This document shows, piece by piece, positions 1 to 7,129 of a DNA stretch of 33,634 nucleotides (the first letter of the stretch is position 1; each line of letters begins with the position of its first letter). A model generated the notes under the pieces. It made no database searches and was not told where the DNA came from. It saw only the letters and a program-made list of their open reading frames with translations. The translations under genes and the position numbers were made by a program. Origin of the DNA: Candidatus Azambacteria bacterium. GTDB taxonomy: Bacteria; Patescibacteriota; Minisyncoccia; GWC2-36-17; WO2-46-25. The DNA lies in NCBI GenBank assembly GCA_016200965.1, contig JACQDT010000024.1:1-33634 (forward strand). The letters run 5' to 3'.

Positions 1-150
1 GGTACAATGGAGCGAAGTGTAACCAAAACCTCGCCGTTGCGGAGACAAGCAAGGCCGCCGCTGGAGCGGCCGGCGGATTGAGCAAGAGGACGGGGACAGA
101 GGGCACCCTGCCCGCTTTGGCCTCGCGACGCTTTTCTTTGAGGAATCAAG
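1..150. other. GC-rich unassigned sequence with strong hairpin potential
   Basis: I recognise no gene here. The stretch is GC-rich and can form several local hairpins, for example GGCCGC/GCGGCC near 52-70 and nested GAGG-CGGG-AGGG/CCCT-CCCG-CCTC arms near 92-128. The minus strand stays open in two frames across it, so it could be the end of a gene lying outside the window. It could equally be the end of a structured RNA. I found no tRNA, tmRNA or rRNA signature. Confidence 0.25.
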
Positions 151-159
151 ACCGGCCGG

Positions 160-213
160 ATGTGTTAGGATGCTATTGACAAAAAATCTAAAAAGTAGTA
201 GTATCTAACACAT
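160..213 (+). promoter_or_regulatory. Promoter of the lipoprotein gene inside a 9-bp inverted repeat
   Basis: A perfect -35 TTGACA (176-181), a 17-bp spacer and a -10 TAGTAT (199-204) place the transcription start near 211, about 63 nt before the ATG at 274. ATGTGTTAG (160-168) and CTAACACAT (205-213) form an inverted repeat that brackets the promoter and could be an operator. The promoter elements are read directly; the operator role is inferred. Confidence 0.65.
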
Positions 214-273
214 TGCAGGGGCTGAATTCGCTGTTTTAAAACAACATAAAAACACAGAGGGAGGTAATGAGCC

Positions 274-750
274 ATGGGAAAAATATTCGCTATCTTGGTG
301 CTTGCAACCATGATGATGTCGGGATGTGCAACTATACAAATCCCTTCCGACTCACCATATCGAAAGGTGTTTGCGGAAAACACAACAACCTACGAACTTG
401 AGGTGACGGGCGCAATAGAAGAGATCTTTGCACCCGGCGAAATAAAATATCCGAGGATGGAATGCACCGGATATTTTGAGGGAATAGCTTATGCATATCT
501 TATTCACGGCTTTGCTGAAAACGGCGCCGTGGTAAAAGAATACATCGGCGAGGCCCACTACAGCTTCATCGTGGATAACCGGCCGGAAATCTACAAACAA
601 GTTCCGGTGGATGCTCATGTATCATTCGCGAACGGCTTCAGTATTCAAAGTAAAGTGCTTGGAGGAAGAAAAAAGAGTCGCTTTCTCCCCGGTCTTTACC
701 AGCCATGCAGTTTCCTGATCCCCACAGTAAAATTTGAATGGAAGAAATAG
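274..750 (+). CDS. Small secreted lipoprotein, function unknown
   Basis: The 158-residue protein starts with a lipoprotein signal peptide: a charged MGK, a hydrophobic stretch, then the lipobox MSGC with the acceptor Cys near residue 18. It should therefore be exported and lipid-anchored on the outer face of the membrane. The mature part shows no domain I recognise; it is hydrophilic with alternating beta-like segments and ends in a basic tail. The start is well supported by AGGGAGG nine bases upstream, one of the few good Shine-Dalgarno sites in the window. The gene stands alone between its own promoter and a strong terminator, so it is probably a monocistronic unit separate from the T4SS locus that follows. 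Confidence 0.75.
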   Translation: MGKIFAILVLATMMMSGCATIQIPSDSPYRKVFAENTTTYELEVTGAIEEIFAPGEIKYPRMECTGYFEGIAYAYLIHGFAENGAVVKEYIGEAHYSFIVDNRPEIYKQVPVDAHVSFANGFSIQSKVLGGRKKSRFLPGLYQPCSFLIPTVKFEWKK

Positions 751-765
751 TTTTGGGGGCATCGT

Positions 766-807
766 AAAAAGCGCCAATTCCGAAAACGGGGTTGGCGCTT
801 TTTTATT
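766..807. terminator. Bidirectional intrinsic terminator
   Basis: AAAAAGCGCCAA (766-777) pairs with TTGGCGCTTTTT (792-803) around a 14-nt loop. The hairpin is flanked by A and T runs on both sides, so it can end transcription from either strand. It closes the lipoprotein unit and insulates the regulator gene downstream. Confidence 0.85.
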
Positions 808-834
808 TGCGCGCGCAGACCGCATTGATGTTAT

Positions 835-863
835 TTGGCATCATCACGATCATCACATACGCT
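835..863 (+). promoter_or_regulatory. Possible weak promoter of the PaaX-like regulator
   Basis: TTGGCA (835-840), a 17-bp spacer and TACGCT (858-863) give a weak sigma70-like match with a predicted start near 870. The palindrome begins at 872, exactly where a repressor would block initiation or early elongation. The -10 matches only half of the consensus, so this call is tentative. Confidence 0.35.
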
Positions 864-871
864 GTGTATTA

Positions 872-915
872 CATCTTTGTCATTTTACCCCGATCGGGGT
901 AAAATGACAAAGATG
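872..915. repeat. 44-bp perfect palindrome over the regulator start codon (copy 1)
   Basis: The sequence is a perfect dyad centred on CGATCG (891-896), with half site TGTCATTTTACCCC. The core 32 bp (878-909) recurs exactly at 1520-1551. Both candidate start codons of the regulator (904 and 913) lie in its right arm. As DNA it could be the operator of a dimeric regulator; as RNA it could fold into a hairpin over the start. It lacks a T run, so it is not a normal terminator. Confidence 0.9.
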
Positions 916-1491
916 AAAAAACACGCGGAAAAGAGGGCGGGCATTACCATAGGGCCGCAGGCGCAAAAACTCTTATTGCTGTTACAAACAGGCATAACGT
1001 TGTCACTCACTTCGCGGCCGGATTCTTTTTTTCGGGTAATCCGTGAGACATCAAAAGAGTTGAAAAAAATAAATCAGCGTACGTTGCAACGGGCGATCCG
1101 CGCCCTGTACCGCTCAAAGCTCATCGGGTGTGAAGAACACGACGACGGCACTATTACGCTTACGCTGTCGGAAAATGGGGAGAAGCGCGCGCTTCGCTAT
1201 CATCTTGGCAATCTTTGCATCAAAAAACCGGCACAATGGGACAGCTGGTGGCGGGTGGTAGTATTTGACGTTCCGGAACGTCTTAGGTTGGGGAGGGAAG
1301 CGCTCGTGGACAAGCTCAAACAACTTGGCTTTTCGCCAATTCAAAAGAGCGTATTTGTGTTCCCCTACGAATGTAAAAATGAACTTGATTTTATTATTGA
1401 AGCGTTTGACCTGCGGCCATATGTACGGCTTATGCGCGTGAAAGAAATTGATATTGAACTTGAATTAAAAGAGAAATTTGGCTTGGTGTAA
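904..1491 (+). CDS. PaaX-like regulator: winged helix plus Cas2-fold domain
   Basis: From ATG 904 the protein is about 195 residues; ATG 913 is an equal alternative, and the longer track start at 835 reads through the palindrome. The first half is a winged-helix DNA-binding region (around INQRTLQRAIRALYRSKLIG, then a beta wing with DGTITLTLSENG). The second half, from WWRVVVFDVPE through SVFVFPYECKNEL to VRLMRVKEID, matches the Cas2-like domain found in PaaX-type repressors. Such proteins are often auto-annotated as Cas2 in CPR genomes. No CRISPR array or cas1 is visible, so a transcription-regulator role is preferred over adaptation. The gene sits between two identical palindromes and directly upstream of the T4SS operon, which suggests control of itself and of the operon. 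There is no clear Shine-Dalgarno apart from GGGG within the palindrome. Confidence 0.75.
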   Translation: MTKMKKHAEKRAGITIGPQAQKLLLLLQTGITLSLTSRPDSFFRVIRETSKELKKINQRTLQRAIRALYRSKLIGCEEHDDGTITLTLSENGEKRALRYHLGNLCIKKPAQWDSWWRVVVFDVPERLRLGREALVDKLKQLGFSPIQKSVFVFPYECKNELDFIIEAFDLRPYVRLMRVKEIDIELELKEKFGLV

Positions 1492-1517
1492 TATGACACA
1501 GCATGAAAAAGTGTAAC

Positions 1518-1553
1518 TATGTCATTTTACCCCGATCGGGGTAAAATGACATA
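1518..1553. repeat. 36-bp perfect palindrome upstream of the T4SS operon (copy 2)
   Basis: This is a perfect dyad centred on CGATCG (1533-1538). Its inner 32 bp are identical to the copy at 878-909. It lies between the regulator stop and the first gene of the T4SS-like operon. The sequences just left of the two copies also look related (GTGTA..AC..T before TGTCATTTT). It could be an operator, a processing hairpin, or the second end of a mobile unit that carries the regulator. Confidence 0.9.
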
Positions 1554-1596
1554 TCTAGAATAAAGAAGGGTAGGAAGCAAAAAGAGGATAATTTGT

Positions 1597-1626
1597 TTGT
1601 GGAAATGAAGAGGTGTCTGCTATACT
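1597..1626 (+). promoter_or_regulatory. Possible promoter of the T4SS operon
   Basis: TTGTGG (1597-1602), 18 bp and TATACT (1621-1626) place a start near 1633, which leaves a leader under 10 nt before ATG 1641. The -10 is good and the -35 is poor. The palindrome copy 2 lies about 45 bp upstream of the -35. Confidence 0.4.
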
Positions 1627-1640
1627 ACACGCATAATCTT

Positions 1641-2591
1641 ATGACGAAAGAAACCAGAAACAAGGTGGTTGTTCCCGCTGTTTTGCTGTGCGGCATATTC
1701 ATCGGCGGGGCAATCGTATTACAAACCAAGGGCATCGGCGCGATTGTCCTTACCGAAGGCAAGAAAATCCTTTTCCCCATCGCATCGGAGCCGGACGCCG
1801 ACCCCGATAATGACGGACTCAAAAACTGGGAGGAAGGCGTATATAAAACCGATCCGCGAAATCCCGACACCGACGGCGATGGGTATCTGGACGGCGAGGA
1901 AGTGGCATCGGGATATGACCCGACGATAAAGGCGCCGGGCGACGCATTGCCCGGAGCTAATGCGGCCGCGCCGCGGCCTCTGCCAAAAAACCTCACTACT
2001 CACCTTGCCCAAATCCTTACCCAAAAAATTTCTGCGGGAGAGATAGACCCCGCTAAAGAAACCAAAGTTGACCCCAACGATCCCACCGTCCCCTACAACC
2101 AGGAGATATTGAACGAAGCGCTCGCGCAAATTGCGGTGCGCGCAAAAGAATACTTTGTCCTGCCGGAAGTGAAGGATGCGGATATTGTCATCGCGAAAGA
2201 AGCGGCCACGCGAGAAACAATCCATCTCTATCTGCAAAAAATACAAAGCAACATAACAACAAACGTAGACGACATCAAACGATTGAAAACATCGGAGGTA
2301 ATCATGCTACAAGACGCGGTCAACTCTAAAAACACCGATGCGATTTCAACATACATAACGGATTATCAAAAAGTGTTGGCCGCCATGAAGGCGACCGAAG
2401 TGCCGTCTTCATTGGTTGCGTGGCACAAAAGCATGATTGCGACCGTTTCACTGATGACAAAAATATTTGAGTCGGTCAGGGATTTCCAAAACGATCCGGC
2501 AATGGCCGCGGCCGCCATGGAAACGTATTCGCCCACCGTAAGCGCATTGCAAAAATTAACCGAGGATTTGGCGACGCAAATGCTAAAATAA
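1641..2591 (+). CDS. Membrane-anchored thrombospondin type 3 / EF-hand-like repeat protein
   Basis: ATG 1641 (MTKETRNK) is preferred over the track's TTG at 1593, because the upstream part overlaps the probable promoter and reads as non-coding. The protein of about 316 residues has one N-terminal membrane segment (VVVPAVLLCGIFIGGAIVL). Asp-rich calcium-binding repeats follow (DADPDNDGLKNWEE, DPRNPDTDGDGYLDGEE) and match the thrombospondin type 3 pattern. The remaining 200 residues are helical and hydrophilic. It is likely anchored in the membrane and exposed outside, with calcium stabilising the stalk. As first gene of the operon it is probably an envelope component of the secretion or pilus machine. 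The exact role is not known. Confidence 0.7.
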   Translation: MTKETRNKVVVPAVLLCGIFIGGAIVLQTKGIGAIVLTEGKKILFPIASEPDADPDNDGLKNWEEGVYKTDPRNPDTDGDGYLDGEEVASGYDPTIKAPGDALPGANAAAPRPLPKNLTTHLAQILTQKISAGEIDPAKETKVDPNDPTVPYNQEILNEALAQIAVRAKEYFVLPEVKDADIVIAKEAATRETIHLYLQKIQSNITTNVDDIKRLKTSEVIMLQDAVNSKNTDAISTYITDYQKVLAAMKATEVPSSLVAWHKSMIATVSLMTKIFESVRDFQNDPAMAAAAMETYSPTVSALQKLTEDLATQMLK

Positions 2592-2595
2592 GCGC

Positions 2596-5500
2596 ATGAA
2601 CGGCTTTTTGCCAAAATCAGTATCGGGGCTTCTCGTTGCGGTGATTATCGCAAATTCTTTTTTGTTTGCAATGCTGTTTCAGCCGCAGCAAGCGCAAGCG
2701 CAAGCCGTAGTTACTGATCCGGTGCTTACATCCGTGCAGTCGTTAAGCTACGGCGCGCAACTTGTTGATCATGCCTTAAACGTTGCGGCGGAAACAAAAG
2801 ACACCGCCGCGCAGACAAAAACAGGTCTTTTTGAAATTTGGGACCAGTTCAAATCGAATCACGGTATTATTGCCGATATCGTAAGAAGCCTTTTTCTTAT
2901 TCTCATACACCAAATACTCGCCAAGATCACCAACGATATCGTGGCGTGGATCAACGGCGGGGGGAAAGGGAAAATACGCGTCCTGCAGGACCCGGGGAAA
3001 TTCTTGAGAGACGCGGTTGACGAAGCGGGAGGAGTGCTCGCCGGCGCTATTTTGAATGTGGACCCCAAATCGCTGTGCGACGCAAGCTTCCTCAAGATCA
3101 AATTAAAACTGGCGTTCACCGGCCCGTATGCCATTCCCGCCTTTGACGAAAAAGTGGGATGCACATTCACCGGCATGGCGGAGGGCTTGCGCAAATTCAA
3201 AGATGACTTCATCCAGGGCGGATGGGCGTCGTTCATACAGCTCACCGAAAAGCCGAACAATCACATCGGGCAGACCCTTATCGTCGCCGAAGAGATGAAA
3301 AAAATAAAAGCAGACAAAAACACCGAGGCAACAGCAAAGCTTAATATTGGCCAAGGATTTCTCTCTCAAGAAATGTGTACTGTCACAAGAACAGCTAAGG
3401 CAGCATATCGTACCGGAGATGAAGGAAAAAACATTGAAGACATACAGAAAGATATTCCAAATGCCTCAGGTTTAAGCTCGGATGATTTCATATCGTGGTA
3501 CAGGGGGAGCGGCGGAGAGGTGGTGTGCAAAGCTGTCACTCCAGCACAAAACATAAAAGCTCTTTCGGATCGCTACTTACAACAACCTCTGAATTATTTG
3601 CAGGGGGGCGCTGACTCTCTCACGAGCCAGCTCGGGACCAGCATGCCAAGCATACTGAAACCTTATCTACTCGCCATTGGCTCTGCGGGGCTTAATTTAC
3701 TCCTGAAAAAAGGGCAGGGACTCATCACCACCACCCTGCAAAAAGCGCTTAAACCGCGCAAAGCGAACAGGCAAGTGACAAACTCCCTGCAGGAAAACAC
3801 GGCGCTCGCCAGTTCGGCAGGGGCGCTTTCAGGGACGATGGGGGGCTTCCGCACATTTTTGTTGAACGCCTTGCTTGAGTTCAGCATATTCATCACCGCG
3901 TCCTCCCAAGTGGTTGAATCAAGCAACAGGGTGCTCGGGAGAATACCGCTTAATCGCGGAGAGTGGCAAAAGCAATACCCTGGGGTTGCGGAGAGTCCTG
4001 TTCAAGGTTGCATATTTGACCTGTGGAAGAATAGTAGTAACTGTAATTATGTATCATACCCTGCCATAGATGATGCTACGCAAATCAATCTGCTTGGCGG
4101 CAGTTATAAAGTGCTGGCCGCGGACGGTACCACCGTCCTCTCTCCTGTCAAGGATACGAGCAGTCCGCCTGACGGCATACTGGATCCTACGCTCACAACC
4201 ACTTACCCCGCCGGCAAGATGTTTTACGAGCAGGCGCAGTGGTGCGGCGCATATTACCAGAAAATTGACATAGACGGGGCATCCGCATCGGCAGTCATTC
4301 CTTCCTATGTGACAGATCATCCTAGGTACCTGACCGACCAACACGCTACCTTAACCGCCGATTGCCCCGTATCGCAATACAGCGCTACCATCATCGGCAA
4401 CTGTTCCGGACCGGATTGGGTCACCTACGATCTTGACGGCGACGGCGCCCCCGAGCTCGCGGAGCGCATCACCGACGCGTTTGACGATCTCGGCGCGGGA
4501 TCCCCAAACAGATTCTACCGCGAAAAAACGTATGTGGACGGCGTGACGGATATTACTCCCGGCGGCGCGGGAACAATTACCGAAACGATCATCAGCGGCT
4601 ACGTCCAAAACACGGGGAATACCAGCGCCATCGTTGCGTTCAAAAAGTTATTTGAATTAGGCCCGGCGTCTCTTGACGTATATCCGCAGGGCAGTATATA
4701 CCTTGTCAGCCCGGCTCATACTCCCGATGGCTCCGGAAAAGTTCCCGCCAATTCCGTCACCACTCCGTTTTGGGAAAAATATTTCAGCCCCACGTTTGAA
4801 GGCGGCTCCGTCATTCTTATGAATTTCGCACACACAATCACCTATTCCTTTGATTTCGTCAATGCGCTCGGTGCGCCAGGTGCAGACGGCACAAATGATC
4901 TCCTTTACACGTCATCGGACAATACTGACCCCGATCTCATGTGGCTCGTGCCACCGTTTTATCCCGAGCTGTTGGAAAAAATACAGGACTTGATGGAAAA
5001 GGTCCGTGTGGTGAACGGCTATAACTATCCGCCTTCGGGAATAAAATATTACGACTCTTCGCTCGCGGACCAGCTGGGAGCGAATCCCGACGACGACCTT
5101 TCCGACAATAATCCCGCAAACCCCCTCTACAACGAAATAGTGGATGCCACAACCGGAACAGTGACACAAGAAGGGTACAAGGGCTCCGTGAACGACGTCA
5201 TCACAACATACAACAATATCGCCCAAACCTATCAGGCGCTTTTTGCCGGCCTGCAGGACGAAAACTCGCTTGAGTCGGTAGACAAGGACTTCACCATTTT
5301 AAATCCCAAGGAGCAGAACATCCGCCTCGCGCTCATCGGCAAACGCTGTCCGGTCATCGCGCCATCTGCGACCTCCAACCCCGACCTCATACAGCAATGC
5401 CCGACGCTTGCCACCGGAGAATATAATATGGCGCGCAAATTCATATTCCAGCCGGACGACCTGAGTGAGGCCGCAACCGGCCTCACCACCGGATTCGCAA

Positions 5501-7128
5501 CCAACCCGTTTTCGGGCGCGAAAAGCTCCGCAATCGCCGGCGTACTGAATCTGGAAGACATGACCACGCAATTGCAATCGCTTCCGCCCGATAAAAACAT
5601 CGTGAAACTCATCCGCCTGCGGCAGATTTTGGAACAGGTGCAGGTCGCGCCCCAGCGCATGCAGATCCCCGGGAAAACAAAAGGCGTATTCATTAATCCG
5701 GGCGCGCTTGACGGCGCGGATATCGTCCAAACATCTCTTCCCGGATACGAGAAAGTCCAGGACTGGCTCAACGATACTTCCACGAAAAATCTGAACATCC
5801 AGAAACTGATAGAGGCGTACGGATATGTCACCGCGAAAGAAGCGTATCCCGTCATCAGCAAAGAACTGGATGACGTGCTGGACTCCGCAATCAATCAGGT
5901 TGCCGACAAGCTCAAGGACGTCTTTCTCAAGCGCGTTGAAGTACAGCTGGAACAGGCGAAGAGAAACGCCCAGCACCGGCTGTCTCGGTTCATTGAATAC
6001 GTCCGCGACCTCAACAGCACGGTGAAGCTTGAAAAAGAATATCCCCCTACTACCGCCGCACCAACCGGGCTTGAGACAAGACAAATCGCATCCGATACGC
6101 TTATATGGAATGTTGACGCGAAGCTTATGTTCTCCAATCTCGCACAGATTGACGCGTGGCTCGCCCGCGACGAAACCGCGGTTGATGCTAGCGGTAACCT
6201 GACTCGTCCGCCCCTGGCCACGGCGCTCTCCGATAACGACCGGAGCGGCATCATCGGCTCGGGCGCATATAAAATAAAATCGCTGAGTAAGTTCGTCGGC
6301 ATTGACACCACGACGGAAGCATTCACGACCCAAACGACCAAATACACCACTTCCGGCGCCGCAAGCACCTCCACGCAAGACATTACGACCGATCTGGACA
6401 AGCGGGTACGAAACGTGTTGAGAGACGTGTATCGTCTTTATACCGGCATCTTTAATAAAACCGGGGAAACGGTTTCCGACGCTGATCGCAAGCTTTCCGC
6501 GGGCTGTTCCTACGATGACGTTCGGGGAATTGGGTCATGCGCGCTTTCGGGGGGGCAGGTCATCTATAAAGACGCGCGCACGAAACTGCGCGAAATTGAA
6601 AACGACTTCGGGCTCATGGTGGAAGAAGCGTCAAAGGTGAAGGAGGAATTCTCCGATCTCATCGGAAGCGTCAGGGGGGAAAAACAGGACACGGAAGACC
6701 TTATTCAAAAAATCAGCGAAATTGAAAGCGACTACAACCAAGCAAACTCCTATGTCGGCATACCCACCACAGGCACAGGAAATTTATGGAGCTTCACCAC
6801 GGGCCAAACCGTTTTAAAGGGCGTGGCGGTGGGCGTGGCGGTGGGCGGCGCCGTCTTTGCGGGCGCGTACCTTGCGGGAGTAGTAGCCACTGGAGGACTC
6901 CTGTTGGCGGCGGCTCCTGTCATTATCGCGGTGGCTTATTTCATAAGCAGGGCGAACAGAAAAAAGGCAAAGAAGGCGAAAAAGAAATATCAGCAGGAGG
7001 TCGCGGAGAAGGCAAACGATGCCAGAGAAGGCATCAAGAACTTCAATAAGCATCTTGGCCAGCTTGCGGGCACGTTTATCTGCGGCAAAGTGAATCCGCT
7101 GTACCAGGATAATACCACCACTCCGTAA
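2596..7128 (+). CDS. Giant exported protein of the T4SS-like locus (1510 aa), function unknown
   Basis: The protein has a signal peptide or anchor (residues 1-36, ending in an AQAQA-type cleavage region). A hydrophobic helix lies near residues 95-115 (IVRSLFLILIHQILAKI). A very long extracellular-looking middle carries scattered Cys, many Asn/Thr/Gly/Asp residues and one calcium-loop-like segment (DLDGDGAPEL). A coiled, charged region follows around 1370-1410, then two membrane segments near 1425-1475 and a Lys-rich tail (NRKKAKKAKKKYQQE). I recognise no catalytic motif. Very large exported proteins in this position recur in CPR T4SS-like loci, and an adhesin, channel scaffold or mating-pair stabiliser is the natural guess. 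The start lies 4 bp after the previous stop and the next gene begins 1 bp after this stop, so the three genes are tightly coupled. Confidence 0.7.
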   Translation: MNGFLPKSVSGLLVAVIIANSFLFAMLFQPQQAQAQAVVTDPVLTSVQSLSYGAQLVDHALNVAAETKDTAAQTKTGLFEIWDQFKSNHGIIADIVRSLFLILIHQILAKITNDIVAWINGGGKGKIRVLQDPGKFLRDAVDEAGGVLAGAILNVDPKSLCDASFLKIKLKLAFTGPYAIPAFDEKVGCTFTGMAEGLRKFKDDFIQGGWASFIQLTEKPNNHIGQTLIVAEEMKKIKADKNTEATAKLNIGQGFLSQEMCTVTRTAKAAYRTGDEGKNIEDIQKDIPNASGLSSDDFISWYRGSGGEVVCKAVTPAQNIKALSDRYLQQPLNYLQGGADSLTSQLGTSMPSILKPYLLAIGSAGLNLLLKKGQGLITTTLQKALKPRKANRQVTNSLQENTALASSAGALSGTMGGFRTFLLNALLEFSIFITASSQVVESSNRVLGRIPLNRGEWQKQYPGVAESPVQGCIFDLWKNSSNCNYVSYPAIDDATQINLLGGSYKVLAADGTTVLSPVKDTSSPPDGILDPTLTTTYPAGKMFYEQAQWCGAYYQKIDIDGASASAVIPSYVTDHPRYLTDQHATLTADCPVSQYSATIIGNCSGPDWVTYDLDGDGAPELAERITDAFDDLGAGSPNRFYREKTYVDGVTDITPGGAGTITETIISGYVQNTGNTSAIVAFKKLFELGPASLDVYPQGSIYLVSPAHTPDGSGKVPANSVTTPFWEKYFSPTFEGGSVILMNFAHTITYSFDFVNALGAPGADGTNDLLYTSSDNTDPDLMWLVPPFYPELLEKIQDLMEKVRVVNGYNYPPSGIKYYDSSLADQLGANPDDDLSDNNPANPLYNEIVDATTGTVTQEGYKGSVNDVITTYNNIAQTYQALFAGLQDENSLESVDKDFTILNPKEQNIRLALIGKRCPVIAPSATSNPDLIQQCPTLATGEYNMARKFIFQPDDLSEAATGLTTGFATNPFSGAKSSAIAGVLNLEDMTTQLQSLPPDKNIVKLIRLRQILEQVQVAPQRMQIPGKTKGVFINPGALDGADIVQTSLPGYEKVQDWLNDTSTKNLNIQKLIEAYGYVTAKEAYPVISKELDDVLDSAINQVADKLKDVFLKRVEVQLEQAKRNAQHRLSRFIEYVRDLNSTVKLEKEYPPTTAAPTGLETRQIASDTLIWNVDAKLMFSNLAQIDAWLARDETAVDASGNLTRPPLATALSDNDRSGIIGSGAYKIKSLSKFVGIDTTTEAFTTQTTKYTTSGAASTSTQDITTDLDKRVRNVLRDVYRLYTGIFNKTGETVSDADRKLSAGCSYDDVRGIGSCALSGGQVIYKDARTKLREIENDFGLMVEEASKVKEEFSDLIGSVRGEKQDTEDLIQKISEIESDYNQANSYVGIPTTGTGNLWSFTTGQTVLKGVAVGVAVGGAVFAGAYLAGVVATGGLLLAAAPVIIAVAYFISRANRKKAKKAKKKYQQEVAEKANDAREGIKNFNKHLGQLAGTFICGKVNPLYQDNTTTP

Positions 7129-7129
7129 T

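Noticed and set aside
1-150. Possible rRNA, tmRNA or RNase P RNA end
   Set aside because: The hairpins are there but none of the conserved sequence signatures of these RNAs could be matched.
904-1491. Annotation of the gene as CRISPR Cas2
   Set aside because: No CRISPR array and no cas1 lie in the window, and the N-terminal winged helix plus flanking palindromes fit a PaaX-like regulator better.
872-1553. Palindromes as intrinsic terminators
   Set aside because: There is no T run after either dyad and copy 1 overlaps a start codon.
5299-6378. 359-aa minus-strand ORF inside the giant exported protein gene
   Set aside because: It is a long antisense shadow of a GC-rich gene with no recognisable product or start signal.
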